The position numbers and the translations under genes were made by a program. Shown here one piece after another: positions 17,535-24,884 of a stretch of DNA of 36,741 bases. Position 1 is the first letter of the stretch. Every line of letters begins with the position of its first letter. Source of the stretch: Syntrophobacteraceae bacterium (GTDB lineage: Bacteria > Desulfobacterota > Syntrophobacteria > Syntrophobacterales > Syntrophobacteraceae); the NCBI GenBank assembly GCA_003566995.1, contig PXBG01000148.1:1-36741 (forward strand). The letters are read 5' to 3'. The notes under the pieces were generated by a model. It did not search any database, was not told the origin of the DNA, and worked only from the letters and a program-made list of their open reading frames with translations.

Positions 17535-18242
17535 TCAGGATTCAGCCACGACCCTGGCCTGAGCAGACGCAAGCTCCTGACGAATCAGTTCTTCCCGGGG
17601 ATAATCACCCGCCGAATCCAACGCGCGCCGGTAGTGCTCCACTGCCTTTTCAAGGTTCTGCTCATGGAGGTGAATGCGGGCAATCTGCCAGTGGACCTCC
17701 CTTGCCATGCGCGGGCCCCCGGTTTTTTCCAGTGACTGCCAGTGAGCGACAGCCTCCCCGAACTTGCCCAGTTGCCGGGCAATGAGAGCCAGCTGATAAT
17801 CCGCAAGGGGTCTCATGGGGTGGCGGTCCCTGAGTTTCTCCGCAACCTCCATGCCCCGTTCATAGGCTTCTTCGTATTCACCGAGGGCGAAATGGGCACG
17901 GGCCAGATCCAGGCGGGCTTGCAAAGCGGCTTTGGTGTTGTCGTGCTCATGGAGAAAGTCCGTGGCCTGAACAATGAATAGTTCCCAGTTCCCATTTTCA
18001 GGGGACTCCCAGGGCCAGGCGTTCAAAACAATCCCATAGGCCTCATGAGCCCGCATTTCTTTGTTCCGATTGTAAAGCTGGTATCCCCAGATGCTCATCA
18101 CCACAATGACAACACCCACCAGACCGGCGATGAGGTGCCGGGAATACATCTCCAGCCAGTACCTCAACGACTCGGAAAAGTCCATGTCCGAGGGAAGCAT
18201 GTGCTTGTTTGTCCTGACCGGTTTTATTTTTTTCGCACCCAA
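17535..18242 (-). CDS. Membrane-anchored TPR protein (YfgM-like)
   Basis: The 235-residue product has a basic, cytoplasmic N-terminus, one membrane helix (about 37-54, LIAGLVGVVIVVMSIWGY) and a periplasmic helical-repeat region. The repeats are TPR-like: AALQARLDLARAHFALGEYEEAYE, PLADYQLALIARQLGKFGEAV and VHWQIARIHLHEQNLEKAVEHY. This architecture resembles YfgM, a periplasmic chaperone-network protein attached to the Sec translocon; exact orthology is not shown. The start is TTG at 18242, nine nt after AGGAGG, better supported than the internal ATG. It is 38 bp after rfaE2 and is followed by the separate promoter of the paaK operon. Confidence 0.75.
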   Translation of the reverse strand: MGAKKIKPVRTNKHMLPSDMDFSESLRYWLEMYSRHLIAGLVGVVIVVMSIWGYQLYNRNKEMRAHEAYGIVLNAWPWESPENGNWELFIVQATDFLHEHDNTKAALQARLDLARAHFALGEYEEAYERGMEVAEKLRDRHPMRPLADYQLALIARQLGKFGEAVAHWQSLEKTGGPRMAREVHWQIARIHLHEQNLEKAVEHYRRALDSAGDYPREELIRQELASAQARVVAES

Positions 18243-18280
18243 AATTACAGGCCTCCTTCAAATTTTTTGATCTTCAACGT

Positions 18281-18790
18281 TCATTCCCCCGTCCATGAAC
18301 CCGAGTGAGCAAACCGTTGCACAATCTTCTCGATGATTCCCGTGGTTGAAGCCCGGGGAATCACCGGAATCCTCACGACCTCGCCCCCCGAGGCTCTCAC
18401 GTGATCAGCCCCCACAATGTTTTCCATGCTCCAGTCGGCGCCTTTGACGAGCACATGGGGCCGGACTCTTTCAATGAGCGTGAGAGGATCGGTGGAGTCG
18501 AAAAGAACCACGTGGTCCACGCAATAGAGACCGCACAGCAACTCGGCCCTCTCACCTTCGGGCATGATGGGCCTTCCCTCACCCTTGATGCGCCGGACAG
18601 AGCCATCGGTGTTCATGCCCACAATGAGCACATCCCCCAAACTTTTTGCCCCTTCAAGGTACCTCAGGTGGCCGATGTGAAGGAGGTCGAAACACCCGTT
18701 GGTGAAAACCGTGCGAAGGTTTTTCCTGCGGATTTCTTCCATGGTGTGCTTCAGCTGATGCAGCGTCCGAATCTTATCTTTAGCATTCAT
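18281..18790 (-). CDS. rfaE2: D-glycero-beta-D-manno-heptose 1-phosphate adenylyltransferase
   Basis: From ATG 18790 the product is 169 residues, the size of a stand-alone RfaE domain II. It has the nucleotidyltransferase start FTNGCFDLLHIGHLRYL with the HIGH catalytic motif, then NTDGSVRRIKG and ISSTTGI-like ending RASTTGIIEKI. It makes ADP-heptose for the LPS inner core, in keeping with lptD nearby. The longer open frame upstream overlaps the preceding gene and has no family similarity. The ATG overlaps the 3' end of the GNAT-like gene by 11 bp, suggesting translational coupling. The kinase half (RfaE1) is not in the window. Confidence 0.93.
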   Translation of the reverse strand: MNAKDKIRTLHQLKHTMEEIRRKNLRTVFTNGCFDLLHIGHLRYLEGAKSLGDVLIVGMNTDGSVRRIKGEGRPIMPEGERAELLCGLYCVDHVVLFDSTDPLTLIERVRPHVLVKGADWSMENIVGADHVRASGGEVVRIPVIPRASTTGIIEKIVQRFAHSGSWTGE

Positions 18791-19256
18791 GGTTGGAAAA
18801 ATTCTGATCTCCCGCATTGGACGTGATCTTTTCGGATTTTTCTCCCTGCTCACTGTTGAGGAAGGCATCCACTTCCATGTCGGCATTGAGGGAGTCGATC
18901 AGACCCTCGTTCAGCATCTTGATCCAGAAGAAACGGCTTTTTCCAACTTCCCGGGAATCGCCATACTCCGCATCCTCCACATGTATCACCCCCCTGAAGA
19001 TGCTCCGGAGAAACGCCAGGGCATCCCGGCCGTGCCCCTGCCTCCTGGATCCAATGACCTCCAGGCTGTAGAGCGTGACCTCCTTGGTGCCTTCAGGGGA
19101 GAGGGACAGGCTGAGTTCTCCCCGAAAGGAGCCGGGCTTTTCGAACCTGACTGTCTCCATGGGGCCGAACCCTTTGAGAATGGTGAGCAACTCCTTAACT
19201 GACATCTGGCCGTATGCGGCTTTCCAAACGATTCCTTTCCAGACAATTTCCGCCAC
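18780..19256 (-). CDS. Small protein with GNAT acetyltransferase-like core, function unknown
   Basis: I do not recognise this 158-residue protein by name. Residues 58-125 resemble the GNAT fold: a beta strand (VTLYSLEVIGS), then RRQGHGRDALAFL at 71-83, which fits the acetyl-CoA-binding R/Q-x-x-G-x-G/A pattern followed by an amphipathic helix, a second strand (GVIHVED) and FFWIKMLNEGLI, like the late helix of GNAT enzymes. The C-terminal 30 residues are polar. Start is GTG at 19256, with no strong Shine-Dalgarno; ATG at 19205 is an alternative. It overlaps rfaE2 by 11 bp. A role in modifying a sugar or protein is possible but unsupported. Confidence 0.6.
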   Translation of the reverse strand: MAEIVWKGIVWKAAYGQMSVKELLTILKGFGPMETVRFEKPGSFRGELSLSLSPEGTKEVTLYSLEVIGSRRQGHGRDALAFLRSIFRGVIHVEDAEYGDSREVGKSRFFWIKMLNEGLIDSLNADMEVDAFLNSEQGEKSEKITSNAGDQNFSNHEC

Positions 19257-19721
19257 TTCTTAAATCTCCACATCTTCCGCCGGAAGACTTGTGTGCCTTT
19301 CTTTTTGCTTTTGAGTTCCAATGGAGTTTCTTTTTCGCCTCCACCAGAGCCTTCTCCAGGTCACGTTCCCACCGGTTTTGGGCCGAGAAAACCTCTGATT
19401 CCCTTTCAGGCTCGGAAATGCGAAAAGAACTCAATGGAGGGCTGCTTTGAGCGCGGTCCCCGCCCTCGAAGAAGACCACTCAGTAATGTCTGCCGCGTCC
19501 CAGGACAATTGTGCTTAAACCGAGTTGCTTGATTTCAGGGCAATGACTGTAAAGTTTCTCTTTCAGTTTTTCTCGTTCTGCTCTGTCCATGCGACCCATT
19601 CCATTTCTGCTCGTAAAGGTTTGGTCTCTCAGCATTGTCACGTTGGATGATCAACAGCGATTCGAATCAGCAGCAACTTGGATGTTGAACGGCAAAAGAA
19701 AAATTAAAAGTGTGCACTAAG
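19257..19721. other. Intergenic stretch without a supported gene
   Basis: About 465 bp between trmL and the GNAT-like gene, both on the minus strand. A 94-codon minus-strand frame (19479-19195) overlaps the GNAT-like gene by 62 bp; its product is charged and repetitive in composition, its GTG start has no ribosome site, and I do not accept it. No convincing promoter, terminator or RNA was found. Confidence 0.5.
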
Positions 19722-20207
19722 TCAGGGGTCAAGGGCACGGAATCCGTGCCTGTCTGCAAGTGCCAGCTGCCGTATGGTCTCATAAAGAACCACTCCCACC
19801 GTCGTGGCCAAATTGAGGCTCCTCACGCGGCTTCTGTCCAGGGGCACCCGCAGAACACAGTTGGAAACGTTTTCAAGAAAAGAATCAGGCAGTCCTTTCG
19901 TCTCAGAACCAAAGAAAAGGCAATCCTCCTGCATGAACTTAAAATCATAAAAACTGAGGTCGCCACGGGCTGAAAAACAAATCCACCTTCCTCCGTGGAT
20001 GAAATTTCTCAGGTCGTCCAGGTCCCTATGGACCCGCACGTCCACGTGATGCCAATAATCGAGCCCCGCCCGTTTCAAATGGCGATCGGAAACCCGAAAT
20101 CCCAGTGGTTCCACAAGATGCAGCGGGGTGTGCGTGGCAGCGCACGTGCGTGCCACATTGCCCGTGTTCTGCGGAATTTCAGGTTGGTAAAGAATAACCC
20201 TTGGCAT
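19722..20207 (-). CDS. trmL: tRNA (cytidine/uridine-34 2'-O)-methyltransferase TrmL
   Basis: The 161-residue protein is a minimal SPOUT methyltransferase. Diagnostic segments are the start PRVILYQPEIPQNTGNVARTCAAT, LHLVEPLGF, FGSETKGLP (about 107-115) and the trefoil-knot segment RSLNLATTVGVVLYE near 138-152 that binds S-adenosylmethionine. It 2'-O-methylates the wobble base of tRNA-Leu isoacceptors. Length matches the family. It is transcribed divergently from the YitT gene and has no clear operon partner. Confidence 0.94.
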   Translation of the reverse strand: MPRVILYQPEIPQNTGNVARTCAATHTPLHLVEPLGFRVSDRHLKRAGLDYWHHVDVRVHRDLDDLRNFIHGGRWICFSARGDLSFYDFKFMQEDCLFFGSETKGLPDSFLENVSNCVLRVPLDRSRVRSLNLATTVGVVLYETIRQLALADRHGFRALDP

Positions 20208-20640
20208 CTGAATCGTCTATTCTCCGGGAAATCAGTTGCTCAGCACACAAAACGGTCCCAAGGGTCACCCGAAAGTCAGCCATTTCAGGGAAGATCTTTC
20301 CTGTGGCGATTTCCGTCCAGGGACACTTGAATCAAGAGAGCATTTGTATCATAAAAACATCTTCACCCGAAAAAAAAATGAGCCTTTGGTGTCGCCATCT
20401 GCGACGGTCTGAAAAGAAAGATTCTTCCGGGGAAATACTCCCCCAAGTCTGCAACTTTTTGTCATTGAAAAACTTCGAGAAATTCAGGGAAGTTCTTTCA
20501 TGGCATCCCTTGACCCCGATCTTTCCTTTCATTTACCATCTGCTGCTGACCATCGAAGCTGTTTTTTATCATTCTCCGCTTCTGTTTCTTCACACAGAAT
20601 AATTTGCACGCAAAAGACCGACAACCTAAGGTGAGTGATC
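20208..20640. promoter_or_regulatory. Divergent intergenic region between trmL and the YitT gene
   Basis: About 430 bp holding no accepted gene. A possible plus-strand promoter for the YitT gene is TTGACC (20510-20515), 17 nt, TTACCA (20533-20538). On the minus strand TATGAT (20353-20348) could be a -10 box for trmL, but its -35 is poor. A 133-codon plus-strand frame overlapping this region has no recognisable protein features. Confidence 0.35.
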
Positions 20641-21543
20641 ATGCAGTCAGGATTCAGCCCTCTGGGGCATCTGAGCTTTCTGGTGGGGTTTCTCTCAGGC
20701 TGGAGAAGGATTCTCTGGAATCTTTTCCTCATAACCGTGGGAAGCGCAATTTTTGCCGTGGGATTGAACGCCGTCCTGATCCCTCAGGGTTTTGTGAGCG
20801 GAGGAGTTGTTGGCATATCGTTGATTCTTTACTATATTTTTCCGGCCTACAATCCGGGGCTGATTTATTTTATGGTGAACATTCCCCTCATAGTGCTGGG
20901 ATGGTTCACCATCAGCCGGACTTTCATGCTCTACACAACGGTGGGCATGTCGGTCTTCTCCCTGGTTTCGGGCATCGTCGCCCCGCGGTTTCCGACCATC
21001 GAAGACCCCATCCTCGCAGCGATTTTCGCAGCGATCATCTGTGGTGTGGGTGCGGGCATCATCCTCCGCTCACGGGGCTCAGCCGGCGGCTTTGACATTT
21101 TGGCCGTTGCCCTGAGCAAAAAATGGGGCCTGCGCGTGGGCGGAACGCTCACCTTTCTCAATGCGCTGGTCCTTTTCGCGGGAGCCTATTTTTTCCATCT
21201 GGAAATCATCCTGTATTCTTTTCTCTACACCTATGCCATGGGAAGGGTCATTGACGCGGTGATGACCGGCTTCAACCAGAGGAAAAGCATCCTCATCGTC
21301 TCGGACCATGCGGAAGAGATCGGCCGCCAGATATTGATGCGGTTCGACCGTGGGTGCACCTATCTCAAGGGCACGGGAGGTTATTCGGGCATGGACAAGA
21401 AAATCATCTTCAGCATCATCACCCTGACCGAGTTGCCCAAGATGAAAGAGCTCATTTTCGACCTGGATCCTTCGGCCTTTCTGGTGGTCAACGACACCCT
21501 GGAAGTTCTGGGAAAAAGACACGGCAGCTTGAGAGTGTATTGA
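20641..21543 (+). CDS. YitT-family membrane protein with C-terminal DUF2179 domain
   Basis: The 300-residue protein has five to six hydrophobic helices over about 25-205 (including GSAIFAVGLNAVLIPQGFVSGG, the typical YitT start, and RGSAGGFDILAVALSKKWG) and a soluble C-terminal domain (about 215-300) with RKSILIVSDHAEEIGRQI, GCTYLKGTGGYSG and DPSAFLVVNDTLEVLG, which is the DUF2179 domain. The family is widespread, of unknown function, and presumed to be a transporter. ATG at 20641 follows AAGGTGAG; a GTG six nt upstream is less well placed. The alpha/beta hydrolase gene lies 93 bp downstream on the same strand. Confidence 0.9.
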   Translation: MQSGFSPLGHLSFLVGFLSGWRRILWNLFLITVGSAIFAVGLNAVLIPQGFVSGGVVGISLILYYIFPAYNPGLIYFMVNIPLIVLGWFTISRTFMLYTTVGMSVFSLVSGIVAPRFPTIEDPILAAIFAAIICGVGAGIILRSRGSAGGFDILAVALSKKWGLRVGGTLTFLNALVLFAGAYFFHLEIILYSFLYTYAMGRVIDAVMTGFNQRKSILIVSDHAEEIGRQILMRFDRGCTYLKGTGGYSGMDKKIIFSIITLTELPKMKELIFDLDPSAFLVVNDTLEVLGKRHGSLRVY

Positions 21544-21636
21544 GGGCCACGGGGCGGAAACCTTTCGGGATGCGCCCCCTGTGAAAAACCAGCCTGGCAA
21601 AGAGTTCCGAGGAGTGAAAACCAAGGAGTCACCCCT

Positions 21637-22437
21637 ATGCCCTACGTTGAGAACAAAGAGGTCCGGATTTACTATGAAACCCGGGGCAGTGGCCCTCCCC
21701 TGCTCCTGATCAGCGGCCTGTCAGGGGGTTGCTGGTCCTGGTTCGGCCAGATTCCATATTTTGAAAAGGACTTTCGGGTCATCACCCTGGACAACCGAGG
21801 CGCAGGACGGTCCTCCATGGCTCCGGGTCCTTACGTCATGCAGGACTTTGCCGAAGACATTCTCGCCCTGCTCGATCATCTGCGCATACGCTCCGCATTC
21901 CTTCTGGGAATTTCCATGGGAGGAATGATCGCCCAGGAACTGGCTCTTCTGGCACCCCATCGTGTGCCGGCCATGGTCCTTGCATGCACTCACTGCGGAG
22001 GGAAGGTCAAGAGACTTCCCAAACCTGAGGTGCTGGAAGCCCTCATACACAACGAGGGCCTTTCCCGCGAAAAAATCCTGCGCAAAAACCTGCCATTGTT
22101 TTTCAGCGGAACCTTTCTGGAAAAAAATCCCACTGAAATCGATCGCTACTGTGAAGTGCACCTTCGGGCACCTTCACAGAAACATTGGGCCTTCGAGGCC
22201 CAGCTGCGCGCCATAGCCAATCACGATGTCCATCATCGCCTCGAGGAAATCAAATCACCCGCAATGATCGTCACGGGCACCCATGACCTTCTCGTTCCCC
22301 CGGAAAACTCCCATCACCTCCACGAGCACATCAAAGGTTCCAAACTGGTCGAGTGCCCGGGGGCAGGTCACGCGCTCCATGTGGAGTGCCGGGACGAACT
22401 CAATGAGATCGCTTCGAGGTTTTTCCGGGATCATTGA
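21637..22437 (+). CDS. Alpha/beta-fold hydrolase
   Basis: The 266-residue protein has a complete hydrolase triad: nucleophile Ser93 in GISMGG, the acid in GTHDLLVP and the His in GHALHVE. The N-terminal oxyanion region is GSGPPLLLISGLSGG, and LDNRGAGRSS (51-60) is typical of the BioH/3-oxoadipate enol-lactonase-like group. The substrate cannot be told. It ends 7 bp inside the 3' end of the oppositely oriented hydrolase gene, with no terminator between them. It may be read through from the YitT gene 93 bp upstream. Confidence 0.88.
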   Translation: MPYVENKEVRIYYETRGSGPPLLLISGLSGGCWSWFGQIPYFEKDFRVITLDNRGAGRSSMAPGPYVMQDFAEDILALLDHLRIRSAFLLGISMGGMIAQELALLAPHRVPAMVLACTHCGGKVKRLPKPEVLEALIHNEGLSREKILRKNLPLFFSGTFLEKNPTEIDRYCEVHLRAPSQKHWAFEAQLRAIANHDVHHRLEEIKSPAMIVTGTHDLLVPPENSHHLHEHIKGSKLVECPGAGHALHVECRDELNEIASRFFRDH

Positions 22438-23072
22438 CGGTCTGACCCTTTCCCCGCAAACTGTCGCACGAGCTCCAGGAGCTCACTTTCCCGGCCCCGA
22501 AAGAAGTGATCGCATCGGCCAATGAACTGCAAGTGCGCGTGTTCATTGTCTTCCAGCGCGCGCTTCATCCAGGTCTTCAGGGATCCGGGAGAACACAGAT
22601 CGTCCATATCCCCTGCGATGACCAGACAGGGAACGGAGGGCAGGGAAAGGCCTTCAAAGCTCACAAAATCCACGGGGGGAGAAACGAGGAGAAGACTTTC
22701 GGGCGTGCAGTCTTTTTCCACAATGGCCTTGAGAGCCACCCAGGCTCCAAAGGAATAAGCGGCGACGTGCACACGTGATCCGGGCAGCTTTTCCCTGAGG
22801 TGTTCGACCACGTGCAGGAGGTCCCGGGACTCTCCCTCCCCATGGTCATAGGAGCCGCCGCTTTTTCCAACGCCCCTGGAATTGTAGCGCAGTGTGGACC
22901 ACCCCTTTTCGTTCATGCCTTTTTTCACGGTCACCACCACATTGTTTTCCATGTCGCCGCCATACAGAGGGTGAGGGTGCAGCAGGACGCCGGCATCCCT
23001 CCCGGGCCTTTCCTCAAAGGATGATTCCAGGGAAATGTCACCGGAAGGAATCATCACCTGAATTTCCGCCAT
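22431..23072 (-). CDS. Alpha/beta hydrolase of the short dienelactone-hydrolase-like type (COG2945-like)
   Basis: The 213-residue protein has the hallmarks of this small bacterial hydrolase group: LHPHPLYGGDMENNVV (31-46), LRYNSRGVGKSGG, nucleophile Ser107 in AYSFGA, an acid in AGDMDDLCSP and the catalytic His in GRCDHFF. Substrates of the group are not well known. The ATG follows AGGAGACTGCG. Its last 7 bp overlap the 3' end of the convergent hydrolase gene. The 388-bp region upstream of it, shared with the DUF1538 operon, is rich in inverted repeats. Confidence 0.88.
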   Translation of the reverse strand: MAEIQVMIPSGDISLESSFEERPGRDAGVLLHPHPLYGGDMENNVVVTVKKGMNEKGWSTLRYNSRGVGKSGGSYDHGEGESRDLLHVVEHLREKLPGSRVHVAAYSFGAWVALKAIVEKDCTPESLLLVSPPVDFVSFEGLSLPSVPCLVIAGDMDDLCSPGSLKTWMKRALEDNEHAHLQFIGRCDHFFRGRESELLELVRQFAGKGSDRQ

Positions 23073-23105
23073 CGCAGTCTCCTGTAGGATTGAAATGGAA
23101 CAAAT

Positions 23106-23154
23106 CTCCCAATGGGAGCGAAAAAGGATCGCTCCACAGGTTTTTACCTGAAAA
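23106..23154 (-). other. Cluster of small overlapping hairpins in the 5' region of the COG2945-like gene
   Basis: Three short stems lie side by side: CTCCC-AAT-GGGAG (23106-23118), GGAGCGA/TCGCTCC (23115-23121 with 23129-23135) and CAGGT/ACCTG (about 23137-23150). The first two share GGAG and cannot form together. On the minus strand they lie 35-80 nt before the hydrolase ATG, so they would be in its untranslated leader if the promoter is upstream. No U-tract follows, so they are not simple terminators. Confidence 0.4.
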
Positions 23155-23222
23155 AGACTTGATCAGAACGATTTTTTATTTTCTCATACCCTGTGAGGGC
23201 AAGTCCACCTCGCGGGACCCGG

Positions 23223-23320
23223 CAACGCTGTTGACTCAAGCTTTTCCACCCTGACCCTCTCCCCATTTCGCGGATGTCACAGGACAGGGTAACACGCAAT
23301 CCGTTGATTCAACAGCGTTG
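23223..23320. repeat. Long imperfect inverted repeat upstream of the DUF1538 operon
   Basis: The arms 23223-23239 (CAACGCTGTTGACTCAA) and 23304-23320 (TTGATTCAACAGCGTTG) are reverse complements at 16 of 17 positions. Inside them a second pair, ACCCTG (23248-23253) and CAGGGT (23285-23290), extends the fold, so about 98 bp could form an imperfect hairpin. It lies in the divergent intergenic region and could be an operator pair, a structured RNA or a small non-autonomous repeat. Confidence 0.65.
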
Positions 23321-23377
23321 ACGGGACCGGGGGCACCGCTCCCGCCAAAGAGGTTCAAGGGCCCAAACCGATAGAAG

Positions 23378-23406
23378 TTGCACAACCCGGTCCTTTGGCC
23401 TATTTT
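23378..23406 (+). promoter_or_regulatory. Candidate promoter of the DUF1538-DUF1538-P-II operon
   Basis: TTGCAC (23378-23383) and TATTTT (23401-23406) are 17 nt apart, placing a transcript start about 48 nt before the first DUF1538 ATG. An 8-bp inverted repeat, GGACCGGG (23324-23331) and CCCGGTCC (23386-23393), has its right arm in the spacer and could be an operator. Assigned by eye; the -35 is only a partial match. Confidence 0.45.
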
Positions 23407-23460
23407 GGAGCACATCCGCGGGAAAGTGTTTTCATCCGGCTCCACTGAAGAGAGGTCCTT

Positions 23461-24156
23461 ATGTCGATCCGTTTCAAGGACAACCTGTACGAGGTGCTGA
23501 GGGCGGTCATGCCCATCACGCTGGTGGTCACCATCCTTCAGGTGGTCTTGATTTCGCTGCCCCTGGTCGATTTTCTCCGTTTTCTTGTGGGCGCATTCAT
23601 GGTGATGCTGGGCCTCACTCTCTTTCTCCAGGGAGTCAAACTGGGGTTTCTGCCCATGGGCGAAACCATCGGGTCCAGGCTTCCCCAGGAGGCTCCCCTC
23701 GTTGTGATCCTTCTCGTTGCCTTCACCCTGGGTTTTGTGGTGACCGTGGCCGAACCCGACGTGAGAGTGCTGGCGTACCAGGTGGATCTGGTCTCCCAGG
23801 GGGAGATCCCCAGAAACATTCTCATTCTGGCGGTGGCTCTTGGTGTGGCCGTTTTCGTGTCCATGGCCATACTTCGCATCATCCTCGGCATTCCCATCGC
23901 ATACCTGCTCGCTGCAGGTTACACGGCCGTGCTGATCCTCTCTTTTTTCACCCCTGTCCACTTTGTGCCCATTTCCTTTGATGCGGGAGGCGTCACCACG
24001 GGCCCCGTGACCGTGCCCTTCATTTTGGCTCTCGGCATCGGCACGGCTTCCGTCCTGGGTGGCAGGTCATCCATCTCCGACGGCTTCGGGCTCGTGGGCC
24101 TCGCCTCCATTGGCCCCATACTTGCCGTCATGGTTCTCGGAGTGATCTACCAATGA
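23461..24156 (+). CDS. DUF1538 family membrane protein, first copy
   Basis: The 231-residue protein has about seven hydrophobic segments. It shares with the next gene the motifs LFLQGVKxGFLPxG (about 54-67), LGFVVTVAEPDVRVLAYQV (about 88-106), the glycine-rich FDAGGVTTGPVTVPF between membrane segments (about 172-186) and a C-terminal DGFGLVGLASIGPILAVMVLG. This matches the uncharacterised family DUF1538. The conserved acidic AEPxV and GGVxTGPxTV motifs inside the membrane region look like substrate- or ion-handling elements, which is inference. The start follows GAGAGG. Its stop overlaps the next start in ATGA. Confidence 0.88.
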   Translation: MSIRFKDNLYEVLRAVMPITLVVTILQVVLISLPLVDFLRFLVGAFMVMLGLTLFLQGVKLGFLPMGETIGSRLPQEAPLVVILLVAFTLGFVVTVAEPDVRVLAYQVDLVSQGEIPRNILILAVALGVAVFVSMAILRIILGIPIAYLLAAGYTAVLILSFFTPVHFVPISFDAGGVTTGPVTVPFILALGIGTASVLGGRSSISDGFGLVGLASIGPILAVMVLGVIYQ

Positions 24157-24884
24157 CTGAACTGCTCGATTTCCTGCATTTTCAGGCGGTGACAGCGGAA
24201 GTGCTTGTGGCCATGGGGCCGCTGGTGGTGTTTTTCTTGGGCTTTCAGTTCTTTTTTCTCAAACTGCCCGCTCAATACGTGAAAAATCTCCTGAAAGGGA
24301 TGGTGCTGACCTTCATAGGTCTCATCCTGTTCCTTCAGGGGGTCAAGGTGGGTTTTCTCCCCGTGGGAAGCGCCATGGGGGGTGTTCTGGGATCCCTGGA
24401 AACAAAGTGGATCATCATCCCCATTGGATTTGCCCTTGGTTTTGTGGCCACCATTGCCGAACCGGCCGTTCAAATTCTCAGCTATGAAGTGGAAAGAACC
24501 TCGGGGGGATCCATTCGAGCAAAAATCATCCTTCTCACACTCGCCCTGGGGGTTTCCGTTGTGATGGCGCTGGGCATGGCCCGTATCCTCTATGGCATCC
24601 CCATTCTCTACCTGGTGATTCCCCCCTACCTTTTGGTCCTCATTCTGCTAAAATTTTCCGACCCGACTTTCACCTCCATCGCCTTCGATGCGGGAGGCGT
24701 CGCCACGGGTCCCATGACCGTCACCTTTGTGCTTGCCACAGCCGTTGGAATCGCCACGGTCATGGAGGACCGGGACCCCATAGCCGATGGATTCGGGCTC
24801 ATCGCGCTGGTTGCCCTCGCCCCCATTCTTTCGGTCATGATCCTGGGGATGTTCTACACATTGCGAAGAAGGAAAAGAGCATGA
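24153..24884 (+). CDS. DUF1538 family membrane protein, second copy
   Basis: The 243-residue protein is a paralogue of the preceding one, with LFLQGVKVGFLPVG, LGFVATIAEPAVQILSYEV, FDAGGVATGPMTVTFVLA and DGFGLIALVALAPILSVMILG at corresponding positions, and a basic tail (LRRRKRA). The start and stop overlap the neighbouring genes by 4 bp (ATGA) on both sides, so the three genes should be made in fixed ratio. Two homologous halves encoded separately suggest a heterodimeric (pseudo-twofold) membrane complex. Function unknown. Confidence 0.88.
   Translation: MTELLDFLHFQAVTAEVLVAMGPLVVFFLGFQFFFLKLPAQYVKNLLKGMVLTFIGLILFLQGVKVGFLPVGSAMGGVLGSLETKWIIIPIGFALGFVATIAEPAVQILSYEVERTSGGSIRAKIILLTLALGVSVVMALGMARILYGIPILYLVIPPYLLVLILLKFSDPTFTSIAFDAGGVATGPMTVTFVLATAVGIATVMEDRDPIADGFGLIALVALAPILSVMILGMFYTLRRRKRA

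Noticed and set aside
15986-17785. 599-codon plus-strand frame opposite paaK and the leader region
   Set aside because: It spans antisense to paaK, the terminator, the leader peptide and the TPR gene, with no family features.
19195-19479. 94-codon minus-strand frame before the GNAT-like gene
   Set aside because: Overlaps the next gene by 62 bp, GTG start without ribosome site, charged low-complexity product.
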